This document shows, in pieces, positions 1-9,000 of a DNA stretch of 21,325 bases. The stretch lies in NCBI GenBank assembly GCA_964475765.1, contig CAYYZH010000058.1, forward strand, positions 1 to 21,325, in the 5' to 3' direction. The stretch's first letter is position 1; the number at the start of each line of letters is the position of its first letter. The stretch comes from Thermohalobaculum sp964475765 (GTDB lineage: Bacteria; Pseudomonadota; Alphaproteobacteria; Rhodobacterales; Rhodobacteraceae). The translations under genes and the position numbers were made by a program. Under the pieces are notes generated by a model that made no database searches, was not told the origin of the DNA, and was given only the letters and a program-made list of their open reading frames with translations.

Positions 1-981
1 ACCGGTCGTCTGCCCGTTCTCAGCTATATGGTAGACCGTCTCGACCGGCGGTGGCGGAGGGGGTGGCGGAGCGGCAGCAGCCGGAGCCGCGGGGGCCTGC
101 GGCTGCGCCGGGGCCTGACCCCATGGTCCGGGCATTCCGGACATCTGGTTGGCCATCGCCATGCCCATTCCCATGCCAAGGCCCGCGCCCATGCCGCCCC
201 CGCCCGAGGGGTTTTCGGCAGCGGCCCGCATCGACTCGGCGGCCTGAAACTGCGCGTATTTCGAGAGATCGCCGATCACACCCATGGATGTGCGCTTGTC
301 CATGGCCTGTTCGACCGCTTCAGGCAGCGATACGTTCTCGACCAACAGTGTCGGGATCTCGATCCCGAATGCCGCCATTTCCGGCGCAATCCGGTTCTTG
401 AGATAGTCCGCCATCTGGTCGGTGTTCGCCGCCAGATCCAGCACCGGAATGCCCGATGAGGCCAGCGCGTTCGAGAACCGTGAGACCACGACATTGCGCA
501 GTTGGAACTGCACCTCGTCGACTGTGAACTCGCCATCGGTGCCAACGATCTCCTGCAGGAAGAGACCGGGGTCGGACACGCGAATGGTGTAGGTTCCGAA
601 AGCCCGCATCCTGACTGGTCCGAACTCCGGATCGCGCATCATGATCGGGTTCTTGGTGCCCCATTTCAGGTCCTGGAAGCGCCGGGTCGAGACGAAATAG
701 ATCTCGGATTTGAACGGGCTGGAGAACCCGTGATCCCAATGCTGCAGCGTCGTCATGATCGGCATGTTGTTCGTCTCGAGCTGGTAAAGCCCGGGCTGGA
801 ACACGTCGGCCAGTTGCCCTTCATGGACAAATACGGCGGCCTGGCCCTCGCGGACGGTCAGCTTGGCGCCGTATTTGATGGCGTTGTCGCGGCGCTGAAA
901 GCGCGACACCATCGTGTCCCGCGTGTCATCGGTCCAATCGATGACATCAATCAACTCGCCCTTGAGCATATCCCAGATCAT
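1..981 (-). CDS. SPFH-domain (stomatin/prohibitin-like) protein, C-terminus off the window
   Basis: The frame is open from an ATG at 981 to the window edge, 327 codons without a stop, so the C-terminus is missing. The ATG is preceded by GGAG about 8 nt upstream. Residues 1-40 are a hydrophilic start (MIWDMLKGELIDVIDW). Residues about 40-250 form the SPFH-like core, with FVHEGQLADVFQPGLYQLET and SEIYFVSTRRFQDLKWGT, as in the COG4260 group often labelled 'virion core protein'. Residues 258-285 are Gly/Met-rich and 289-312 are a Pro/Ala linker ending in a run of eight prolines. The last visible residues, YHIAENGQTTG, look like the start of a GYF_2/DUF4339 domain. There is no transmembrane segment in the visible part. 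Family members are thought to form oligomeric scaffolds, but the function here is unknown. It is separated from the DUF2927 genes by 235 bp and probably has its own promoter. Confidence 0.85.
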   Translation of the reverse strand, partial: MIWDMLKGELIDVIDWTDDTRDTMVSRFQRRDNAIKYGAKLTVREGQAAVFVHEGQLADVFQPGLYQLETNNMPIMTTLQHWDHGFSSPFKSEIYFVSTRRFQDLKWGTKNPIMMRDPEFGPVRMRAFGTYTIRVSDPGLFLQEIVGTDGEFTVDEVQFQLRNVVVSRFSNALASSGIPVLDLAANTDQMADYLKNRIAPEMAAFGIEIPTLLVENVSLPEAVEQAMDKRTSMGVIGDLSKYAQFQAAESMRAAAENPSGGGGMGAGLGMGMGMAMANQMSGMPGPWGQAPAQPQAPAAPAAAAPPPPPPPPVETVYHIAENGQTTG

Positions 982-1166
982 GTTCGTCTCCGTTCTGGCA
1001 TCGGCTGAGCCTGTCTCACGCCGGTCAGGTTCCCTCTACGCCCGTGGCCCAATGCCTTGGCTGCCCCCACTTTCGGTATTTTGGCGGGATCGTAAAGGAT
1101 GTCGTAGCGGTTTATGCCGCGATATTCACCTATTTGACATATAAGGGCGTCCAGCGGTGATTTTTA

Positions 1167-1194
1167 CCATCTGGACAGAATTTTTGTCCGATGG
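1167..1194. other. Hairpin between the DUF2927 genes and the SPFH gene
   Basis: CCATC-t-GGACA pairs with TGTCC-GATGG around a 7-nt loop, giving a 10-bp stem with one bulged base, in the 235-bp gap between two minus-strand genes. It starts about 22 bp beyond the DUF2927 stop codon. On the minus strand the stem is followed by TAAAAATC rather than a T run, so it is not a textbook Rho-independent terminator. It could be a weak terminator, an mRNA 3' end or an operator. No convincing sigma-70 promoter was found in the rest of the gap. Confidence 0.4.
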
Positions 1195-1216
1195 CGCATT
1201 GGCGGGAGTTATGGTG

Positions 1217-2071
1217 TTATCCGTCAGGCCGCAATTCCGCGATGATCTCGCGCACCACCGGCATCGCCTCACGCGCGTCCATGCCTGGCCTTAGTCGCCG
1301 GTCATAGAGAATGCGCAGCAAGAACTCGTCGTGATCGGTAAGAAGAGCGAATTCCTCGTCATCATTGAAGATCGAGGGACGGACCTTAGGATCGTCATTG
1401 CGCAGGCCCAGCGACTGGACGATCTCCTCCTCGAGGCAGGATTGGCGCGACAGGCCGGTAACTTCATCGCCGATGAAAACAAAGGCCACCGAAAGTTTGT
1501 TCGGAGTCTGGCGCGGGGCCCCAAGCCAGGCTCCGCAAATCCAGGTCGGGCTGCGCCGCCAGGCATCGAAGGTGTCGCGCAGATTGGTGTTGATCTCACC
1601 CAATGAGGCCGACGCTTCGTCGCGCTCTCCCGGTGTCGTGAGCGAGATGACGAAGTTTGGATCCTCTCTGTCGGCCACGATCTCGAGCCCGGTCAGGGTC
1701 TCGACGCGGTCCATCAAGGCGCGGATGTCCTTTTTATCTTTTGGCGTGATGCCGCGGCCCAGTGTCCAGTAGCGGATGGGGCCTTCCCATCGGCTGATCT
1801 GGTCCGGCGTGGCCTCCCGGTTCGGGCCAGAGGCGATGCCGGGATTGGCCTCGGTAAAGAGCGCGATGCGATAGAAGTTGTGCACCAGATCGTTGTTTGA
1901 GAACCGCGCGTCGGCCGGGGTCCGATCTGCGCGCAGGCGTCCCTCATCCTGCAGGGCGGCGGCCCAGGTGTCATAGACAAAGCGGTCCGGTTTCTCTGCA
2001 CACCCGACGAGAAGTGCCAGCGCCATAAGCGCTGCCCGCCATCCGGATCGGGCGAACTGGCCGCCGGTCAT
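1217..2071 (-). CDS. DUF2927 family lipoprotein (second of a tandem pair)
   Basis: This is a 284-residue protein. The N-terminus has a short basic region and a hydrophobic stretch ending in the lipobox-like LLVGC (Cys24), so it is probably an exported lipoprotein. The C-terminal half holds the DUF2927 signature: a Cys followed by EEEIVQSLGLRNDD, then SIFNDDEEFALLTDHDEFLLRILYDRRLRPGM near residues 240-270. The start ATG overlaps the stop of the upstream paralogue by 4 nt (ATGA), so the two are translationally coupled. The C-terminal motif is almost identical to that of its neighbour, but the middle regions diverge strongly, which argues for an old duplication. The family has no established function; a cell-envelope role is inferred only from the signal sequence. 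Confidence 0.83.
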   Translation of the reverse strand: MTGGQFARSGWRAALMALALLVGCAEKPDRFVYDTWAAALQDEGRLRADRTPADARFSNNDLVHNFYRIALFTEANPGIASGPNREATPDQISRWEGPIRYWTLGRGITPKDKKDIRALMDRVETLTGLEIVADREDPNFVISLTTPGERDEASASLGEINTNLRDTFDAWRRSPTWICGAWLGAPRQTPNKLSVAFVFIGDEVTGLSRQSCLEEEIVQSLGLRNDDPKVRPSIFNDDEEFALLTDHDEFLLRILYDRRLRPGMDAREAMPVVREIIAELRPDG

Positions 2072-2889
2072 CTCACCCCATTGGTGCGCAGATCTTCGGC
2101 AATGCGCGAGACCGTTGGCATCGCTTCTTCGGCGCGCATGCCGATCCTGAGGCGCGGATCATAAAGAATCCGCACGAGGTGTTCGTCATGCTCGGTCAGC
2201 AGTGCGAATTCCTCGTCGTCGTTGAAAATCGATGGTCGCACGGTTTCATCATCGGCAAAAAGGCCAAGCCCCTGAAAGATCTCCTCGTGCAGGCAGGCCT
2301 GCCGGTAGAACCCCTTCACGGCGGCACGAACATAGACGATGGCTGTCGTGATCTCGCTCTGCGCCGTGCCGCGGGTATAGGCGTGGACCGAGCAGTCCCA
2401 AGCATACCGCGCGAGGGCGTCGAGATCCTGCAACACCTCAGGGTCATCGGCAACAGGGGGCGGCGACACCTCCTCACCGGGCGCAAGCACGAAAATCAGG
2501 AAATTCGGGCGAGCCGTATCGTTGATGACTTGCAACCCTGTTAGTCGAGAGGCGCGGCGCATCAGCCCGTCCACCAGTTGCGTGTCGTGCCGCGCGAGAT
2601 CGCTGCCATAAAGCGCGTAACGGATCGGCTGGTTCCAGCGGGTCAGCCGTTTGGCCGAACGGTTGCGGTCATCAGGCACCTCAAAGAAAGCGATACGCCG
2701 GAAATTCTCCGCAAGCGTGGCCGCATCATAGGGCACGTCCGCGGGCCGGACGTCGCCACGCATCTTGCCAATCGAGAGCATCAAGGATTGGTAATCCGCA
2801 AATGCCCGCTCATCAGGATCGCTGGCGCATGCCGAAAGGACGGCTGCGGCGGCAAGGACCATCAGGGCGTGCAAGCGTCTCAGGATCAT
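2068..2889 (-). CDS. DUF2927 family lipoprotein (first of a tandem pair)
   Basis: From the ATG at 2889 the protein has 273 residues and starts MILRRLHALMVLAAAAVLSAC, a compact lipoprotein signal peptide with lipobox LSAC. An in-frame TTG at 2916 would add nine residues, but no good ribosome site supports either start, and ATG is chosen for the cleaner signal peptide. The C-terminal part carries the DUF2927 block: CLHEEIFQGLGLF, then SIFNDDEEFALLTEHDEHLVRILYD and RLRIGM. It ends in an ATGA overlap with the downstream DUF2927 gene, so the pair is one operon. An upstream promoter would lie in about 2890-2985, where only poor -35/-10 matches are visible. The substrate or partner is unknown. Confidence 0.82.
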   Translation of the reverse strand: MILRRLHALMVLAAAAVLSACASDPDERAFADYQSLMLSIGKMRGDVRPADVPYDAATLAENFRRIAFFEVPDDRNRSAKRLTRWNQPIRYALYGSDLARHDTQLVDGLMRRASRLTGLQVINDTARPNFLIFVLAPGEEVSPPPVADDPEVLQDLDALARYAWDCSVHAYTRGTAQSEITTAIVYVRAAVKGFYRQACLHEEIFQGLGLFADDETVRPSIFNDDEEFALLTEHDEHLVRILYDPRLRIGMRAEEAMPTVSRIAEDLRTNGVR

Positions 2890-2985
2890 GCGGGCGATTC
2901 GACCAGTCGTTCTCAACGGATAAAGGATACATGCTCGGAGTTAACGCGTCAGCAATTCTGCGCGAGGGCCGCCCGTGAAAACGCA

Positions 2986-3018
2986 AACCGCCCGGGAAAC
3001 GGTGTCCTCCGGGCGGTT
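2986..3018 (-). terminator. Rho-independent terminator after suyB
   Basis: AACCGCCCGG at 2986-2995 pairs perfectly with CCGGGCGGTT at 3009-3018 around a 13-nt loop. On the minus strand the stem is followed by TTTGCGTTTTC, a broken U tract. It begins 24 bp after the suyB stop and ends about 95 bp before the next gene, so it should separate the suyAB transcript from the DUF2927 operon. Confidence 0.75.
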
Positions 3019-3042
3019 GGTTTTGTTCCTATCGGCGTGCGA

Positions 3043-4222
3043 TTAGGCCGAGCGGTAGAGCTTGGTCATTGAGAACTCGACATGGCCCAAAGCCTCGGCG
3101 GCTGTGTGACGCCCATTGCCGGTACGGATGATCATGTCGATCAGGGCATCGCCGGCCTGATCGATGGTCATCTCGCGGGTCAGAACGCCGGTCACGTCCA
3201 CGTCGATATGCTCAGACATGGTGCGCAGCGTGCGCGGATTGCCCGATATCTTGATGACGGGAACGATCGGGTTGCCGACCACGTTGCCCTGTCCCGTCGG
3301 GAAGGTGTGGATGACATAGCCGCCCGCCGCCATCAGGGTTACGCATTCTGCTGCTGCCGAGGACGTGTCCATGAAGTAGAGGCCGGGACCTTTTTCCGGC
3401 GTCTCCGCCGGACCCATCGCATCGATATAGGTCGCGGAGCGCCCGATCTTCTCGAGGTTGCCCATGGCCTTTTCCTCGATGGTCGTCAGCCCGCCAAGGA
3501 TGTTGCCCTTGGTTGGCTGGCTGTCGGAGAGGTCATCGGTCTGGTGGGCGAAGATCACCTCGTCCTGGTAGGCTTGGAAGATCTTCATGAACTTCTCGCC
3601 CGCTTCCGGGGTCGCGGCGCGTTTCTCGCAGATGTGCTCGGCCCCGGTAATTTCTGACGTTTCACCGAAACACCCATAGAGCCCCTGCGGGATCAGCTTG
3701 TCGTACATGTTGCCGACGGTCGGGCAGGACGAGAGACCTGTCGTGGTGTCGCTCTCACCGCATTTGGTCGAGACCCAAAGCTCATTGAGCGGGCAGGGCT
3801 CTTTCTGCAGCTCGGTCGCCCAGTGGACGAACTCCTTGGCCTTCCAGGATGCTTTGCGGATCGTCTCGAAATCGCCGTTCTGCTCGATCGAGAACTCCTC
3901 GACCGGCTTGCCGGTCTTGCGGATGCCGTCGGCAATGACCTTGGTCCATTCCGGTTCGATCCCGATAACAATGCAGGCGGCGANNNNNNNNNNCACCAGT
4001 GCCGATCATGGTGCGGAAATGCAGATCGAGATCTTCGCCGAACTGCAACCGGCCATAGGCGTGCGGGATCGCCATCGTGCCCTTGACGTTGTTCGCAACC
4101 GCTTCGCAGCAGGCGTTCGAGATGTCGTCCACCGGCAGGATGACCACATGGTTGCGCACGCCGACGCGGCCGTTTTCGCGGCGCCAGGCGTTTACGGTGA
4201 TGTTTGTTGCGTCGAGTGCCAT
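3043..4222 (-). CDS. suyB: Probable (2R)-sulfolactate sulfo-lyase, large subunit (UxaA family), interrupted by an assembly gap
   Basis: SuyB with SuyA cleaves (R)-sulfolactate to pyruvate and sulfite in the cytoplasm. The protein begins MALDATNITVNAWRRENG and continues RVGVRNHVVILPVDDISNA, as in SuyB. The rest has STKCGESDTTTG, FGETSEITGAEH, GGLTTIEEKAMGN, FMDTSSAAAE and SEHIDVDVTGVL, the conserved UxaA-type dehydratase/lyase blocks including the cysteine motif. It ends KLYRSA-TAA. ATG 4222 sits one base after the suyA stop and has AGAGGTGG just upstream, so the genes are coupled. A run of ten Ns at 3984-3993 shifts the frame; the parts before and after the gap each read cleanly. With two more bases the gene is 394 codons, the usual length. 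Altronate or galactarate dehydratase is the alternative within the family, but the separate small SAF subunit and the N-terminal motif favour SuyB. Confidence 0.8.
3984..3993. other. Assembly gap of 10 Ns inside suyB
   Basis: Ten Ns replace unknown bases. The upstream part reads FRTMIGTG and stops matching after the gap in its own frame; the downstream part resumes as AACIVIGIEPEWT in another frame. Between the GGT codon and the first downstream GCC there are 13 nt as given. Relatives, as I remember them, have five residues here (A/S-N-P-N-V), needing 15 nt, so the true gap is probably 12 nt and not 10. Confidence 0.95.
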
Positions 4223-4223
4223 G

Positions 4224-4514
4224 TCACCACCTCTTGGTTTTGCAGTTATGGGTATGGACATGCTCACCCTTGGCGGCATTGCCCACCATCTTGCCGATGT
4301 CCTCGCCGTATTTCATGACCGTTTCACCTTCGGAAAGATCCTTGAGCGCGACCTTGTGGCCGATGGGAATGTCCATGGTCGCGGTCAGGCGGAAATCCGA
4401 GTTGTCATGGGTGACAACGCACAGCATGTCGGTGCCGGCGGTCAGTCCTTCGACCACGACAACGCCGACATTGTCCTCGGCATCATGGACAAGAAGTTGG
4501 GGAATATTGCTCAC
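4224..4514 (-). CDS. suyA: Probable (2R)-sulfolactate sulfo-lyase, small subunit (SAF domain)
   Basis: This 96-residue protein starts at GTG 4514, with AGAAGGA about 10 nt upstream; the longer open frame to 4559 adds only non-conserved residues. It reads MSNIPQLLVHDAEDNVGVVVVEGL and later IPIGHKVALKDL, GETVMKYGEDIG and GEHVHTHNCKTKRW, which is the full SAF-domain subunit of the SuyAB/UxaA type. In UxaA-type dehydratases this domain is a separate or fused N-terminal part; here it is free-standing, as in SuyA. It lies one base ahead of suyB (TGA-C-ATG). The 111-bp gap upstream separates it from the MmgE/PrpD gene on the same strand; no clear promoter is seen in that gap, so cotranscription with MmgE/PrpD is plausible. 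Confidence 0.8.
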   Translation of the reverse strand: MSNIPQLLVHDAEDNVGVVVVEGLTAGTDMLCVVTHDNSDFRLTATMDIPIGHKVALKDLSEGETVMKYGEDIGKMVGNAAKGEHVHTHNCKTKRW

Positions 4515-4625
4515 GGGGCGCGGGTCCTTCTGTCGACTACGGCTGGAATGCCCTTCCAATCTACCTGTTGCTGACGGATTGCAAGGGGTGGATCCTGTCT
4601 GGCGGCAAATTCCTGCCTCAGAAGG

Positions 4626-5999
4626 TTATCCCGGTTGCGTTGCGCGCAGCAGGTCCAGCGGAGCGGGTGCCGCAGTGAGAGCTTGCTCGCGCAGGGCTGC
4701 CGCTCGTTCTGTGCCGAGGATCGGCGTGACCAATGCATCGAACTTGGCGCTGAGGCGTTGTTCCTGAAGGTCCGCATCATTGGCTGGGATGCCGACATTG
4801 TGCATATGCATCAGCGTAGCGCCATCGGTGGTTTCGATGACCACATCGGCCTGCGTGATCACCGACTTGTCGAGCTTGAGCGCTTCGACTTCGACCTTGC
4901 GGCGCAGCGCCGCCAGATCCGGTCGGTTGGCGATCTCGTCTGAGTAGTTCCCGATGGCCGCGGTATCGACGCCGGCGATGGCCATAGCTGCAGTGTGTTT
5001 CAGCGAGAACTTCACCTCAAGGCCCGTCGTGGGTTCTGGCAGGTTGCAAACCTTAAGGCTGCCTTCGTTCACCCGGAGGCGGACCTTCGAGATGTTGTCG
5101 AGGTTCAAACCGTGCTCGCCCGTCAGCATACGACACGCCTCGATGGAAGAATGCGTCATGTAGCAGGCAGCGTGATACTTGAAGAGATTGTTCTCAATCT
5201 GGAAGGGCTGTCCTGGTTTGCGTTCGATCGTAAAGGGTGCGTGATCCGGGGCTTGCGTGGCCCAGAACCCCTGTGGGCATTCCAATGCGTCGTCGCGGGA
5301 GACCCAACCGCGGGAAGCCATGTTCGCCGCCAGCCTGCCGGACTGCGCCGCGCGTCCGGCATGGAGCGGCTTGCACATGGTGCCGAACATGGATTTCAGC
5401 CCTGCAGCCATAGTCGCGGCCGAGCCGAGAGCATGCGCGGTGCGGTCGGCATCCAGACCTTTCAACCAGGCGACGCCGGCAGCTGCTGCAAAGGTCCCGA
5501 TGGTCGCGGTGTTGTGCCAGCCCATTTCGTAGTGCTCGTCTCCGGTCATGTCGCCGATCAGCGCCGCGGTCTCGTAGCCGATGACAAAGGCTTGAAGAGT
5601 GTGGTCGAGGTCATGCCCGCCGGTGGCCGCTTCGGTCAGGACCGCGGGCATCACTGCGACTGTCGGGTGCCCGTGCATGGCTCGGTTCACATCGTCATAG
5701 TCCAGCGCATGACTGGCTGTGCCGTTGATCAGCACGGCCCAACTGGGTGTAACAGCCTCGCCGCGTCCGACCACCGGGGTCGTCCCGGCGGCGTCATCGG
5801 CCGTCGCCTCATCGACCAGAATGCCCACCAGATCCTCGCGCGCGCCGGGGATGGTTACCGCGAGCCAGTCCAGCAAACAGTGCCGCGCCCACCGGATTGC
5901 GTTGGCGTCGATGTCTTGCGCTGAAGCTCCGGCGATCCAGCGGGCAAGATCCTGCGTTGGTGGCAAGGTTGCGGCGGTCTCGGCAACAGTTCTGGCCAT
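4626..5999 (-). CDS. MmgE/PrpD family protein
   Basis: The ATG at 5999 is chosen over the ATG at 6044 because GGAGG lies 8 nt upstream; the product is 457 residues, normal for the family. Diagnostic blocks are ASHALDYDDVNRAMHGHPTV (about residues 95-115), HNTATIGTFAAAAGVAWLKG, GTMCKPLHAGRAAQSGRLAA, FKYHAACYMTHSSIEA and KFSLKHTAAMAIAG. The family includes 2-methylcitrate dehydratase, cis-aconitate decarboxylase and isomerases or epimerases of small di- and tricarboxylic acids. The substrate cannot be read from sequence. Its position upstream of suyAB suggests a role on a sulfonated or related hydroxy-acid, but this is inference. It follows dnaE2 on the same strand after 81 bp; no obvious terminator or promoter is visible in that gap. 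Confidence 0.85.
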   Translation of the reverse strand: MARTVAETAATLPPTQDLARWIAGASAQDIDANAIRWARHCLLDWLAVTIPGAREDLVGILVDEATADDAAGTTPVVGRGEAVTPSWAVLINGTASHALDYDDVNRAMHGHPTVAVMPAVLTEAATGGHDLDHTLQAFVIGYETAALIGDMTGDEHYEMGWHNTATIGTFAAAAGVAWLKGLDADRTAHALGSAATMAAGLKSMFGTMCKPLHAGRAAQSGRLAANMASRGWVSRDDALECPQGFWATQAPDHAPFTIERKPGQPFQIENNLFKYHAACYMTHSSIEACRMLTGEHGLNLDNISKVRLRVNEGSLKVCNLPEPTTGLEVKFSLKHTAAMAIAGVDTAAIGNYSDEIANRPDLAALRRKVEVEALKLDKSVITQADVVIETTDGATLMHMHNVGIPANDADLQEQRLSAKFDALVTPILGTERAAALREQALTAAPAPLDLLRATQPG

Positions 6000-6080
6000 G
6001 GCGTATTCCTCCGGTTCTTTCGGATCAGAATGCGCGGCGCACACCGGTTTGCCAATCGCCTATGTGCTGAGAGCGCAGCG

Positions 6081-9000
6081 TCAGTGGAAATCCCGTGATT
6101 TTGGAAGAACCTGCATGTCGCGGGGATGACGCCGCCCAGTGCTGCGTTCGGGGACCGGGCGCTGGACTTCATCGGCGCGCGCCAGTGCCGTGCGGGCCTT
6201 CTCACCCGACAAACCATCGAGCATCGCGGTGCGGTCCTCCATCTGCATCGCCACCACATGCATGACCCCGTCATGGCTTTGCACCCGGCCATGGATCACG
6301 ACCAGCCGCGCGCCCATCACGATGGGGCGGAAACGTTCCAGTACTTTGGGCCAGACGATGATGTTGGCGACGCCAGTCTCATCCTCGATGGTCATGAAGA
6401 CCACACCCTTGGCGGTGCCCGGGCGCTGGCGCACCAGAACGATCCCGGCAACCGAGACGCGCTGGCCGTTGTGGACGCCGTTTAACGCGGAGGTCGGGCG
6501 GACTTTCCGTTTCGCAAGATCCTCGCGCAGGAATGTCATGGGGTGCGCCTTCAAAGACATCCGGATGGTGCGATAGTCCGCGATCACGTGCTCGGCCAGT
6601 GGCATTGCGGGTAGGCTTGTCTCGGGCTCATCGCCTTTCTCTGAAATCTCCGTTGCAGCGAAGAGGGGTAGCGGTTTGGCACGGCTCAGCGCGCGCGCCT
6701 CCCAGAGCGCCTGACGCCGGTCCAAACCAATGGAGCGGAAGGCATCCGCAGCCGCGAGCTTCTCGATCTCCGACACGGTCAGACCGGCCCGTGTCTGCAG
6801 ATCTTCAATCACGCGGTAAGGCCGCCCCGCGACCAGCGCGGCCATGCGATCCTGATTCAGCCCGTCAACCTGCCGCAGCCCCAGCCGAAGCGCATGGGTG
6901 GCCGGATCGGCGAGCGGTTCCAGCGCACAATCCCAATCCGAGCTGTTCACATCTGGCGGGCGCACCTCGACGCCATGCTCGCGGGCATCCCTTACGATCT
7001 GCGCCGGGGCGTAGAAGCCCATTGGCTGCGAATTCAGGAGTGCGCAGGCGAACACATCGGGGTGGTGATGCTTGAGCCAGCACGACACCCAGACCAGCAG
7101 GGCAAAGCTGGCGGCATGGCTTTCGGGGAAGCCATACTCGCCGAACCCCTTGATCTGGTCGAAGCAGCGCGCGGCAAAATCGCGCTCATACCCACGCAGC
7201 ACCATGCGATCGACCATCTTGGCTTCAAGCTCGTGGATCGTGCCGCGCCTGCGAAAGGTCGCCATGGCACGGCGTAGCTCGTTTAACTCACCCGGCGTGA
7301 ATTCGGCGGCGACCATGGCGATCTTCATCGCCTGTTCCTGAAAGAGCGGGACGCCCATTGTCTTGCCCAGAATGCTTTCCAGCTCGTCCGGTCTTCCAAA
7401 ATCGGGATGCGGGGCAGGGAACTCGACCGGCTCCATCCCCTTGCGACGGCGCAGGTACGGGTGGACCATATTGCCCTGAATGGGGCCGGGGCGGACGATC
7501 GCAACCTCGATCACCAGATCATAAAACTCGCGGGGGCGCAGGCGCGGTAGCATGGTCATTTGTGCCCGGCTCTCGATCTGGAAGACGCCCAGCGTGTCGG
7601 CCCGGCAGATCATGTCATAAACCGCCTCGTCCTCGCCCGGCAGCGTCGCCAGCGTGTGGCGCACGCCGTAATGCGTGTCCATCAGATCGAAGGCCCGGCG
7701 GATACAGCTCAGCATGCCAAGGCCCAGCACATCGACCTTGAGGATCTTCAGCGCCTCGATGTCGTCCTTGTCCCATTCGATGAACGTCCTGTCGTCCATG
7801 GCCGCATTCCCGATCGGCACGGTCTCAACCAGAGGCCCACGGGTCAGCACGAACCCGCCGACATGTTGCGAGAGATGCCGGGGAAAGCCGATCAGTTCAT
7901 CAGTCAGCGTGATAACGCGGGCCAGCAGCGGATCGGTGATATCCAGTCCCGCACGCTTTACCCGGTCCGTATGCACTTCCGTGCCCCACGAGCCCCAGAT
8001 CGTGCTGGCCATGGCCGCTGTGATGTCCTCGGTCAGCCCCATCGCCTTGCCGACCTCGCGTACGGCGCTGCGGGCGCGATAGGTGATCACGGTCGCGGTC
8101 AGGCTGGCGCGGTCGCGGCCATAGCGTTCGTAGATATACTGGATCACCTCCTCGCGGCGTTCGTGTTCGAAATCGACATCAATGTCGGGCGGCTCGCCGC
8201 GTTCCTTGGTGATGAAACGCTCGAACAGAAGGTCGATTTCGGAAGGGTCGACCGAGGTCACGCCAAGGCAATAGCAGATCGCCGAGTTCGCCGCTGAGCC
8301 GCGTCCCTGGCAGAGGATCGGGTCCGTCCGCCCCTTGTCTGGCTGCGGTGTGCGAGCATAGGCAACGATGTCATGCACGGTCAGGAAATATGGCGCGTAG
8401 TTCAGCTCTGCGATCAGTTTCAGCTCGCGTTTGATGTTGGCGATTACACGGTCGGGCACGCCGTCGGGATACCGCCAGGCCGCGCCCTTCCAGGTCAGAT
8501 CCTCGAGATGCCGCTGCGGGGTTTTGCCCTTTGGCACGGGCTCATCGGGGTATTCGTAGGACAGCTCATCCAGCGAGAAGGTGCAGGCCCGCGCGATCTC
8601 GGCCGTCGCCTCCAGCGCATGGGGGTGATCGCGGAACAGGGTCGCCATTGCCGCGGCGGGCTTGAGGTGCCGCTCGGCATTGGCGGCGAGGCGATAGCCC
8701 GCCTCCTGAATGGTCACGCCCTCGCGGATGCAGGTCAGCACATCCTGCAACTCGCACCGGTCCGCGTGATGGTAATGCACGTCATTGGTGGCCAGAAGAT
8801 GCGTGCCGGTTCTGGCGGCCAGCGCATCCAGTTGTCCGATGCGTGCGCGGTCATGGCCGTCATAGCGGTGCGTTGCGACGAGATGGACCTTGGGCAATTG
8901 GCTGGCGAGATGCGTCAATGTTTCGGCAAAGTCCGCGTCGATCGTGTCGGGGGGCAGGACGGCAAGCTGTTGCCCTTCCGCATGGTTCAGCACATCGGCG

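Noticed and set aside
1120..1160. TTGACA at 1134-1139 as a plus-strand promoter
   Set aside because: There is no suitable -10 at 16-18 bp and no plus-strand gene follows.
3043..4222. suyB as a true frameshifted pseudogene
   Set aside because: The break coincides exactly with the run of Ns and both sides are well conserved.
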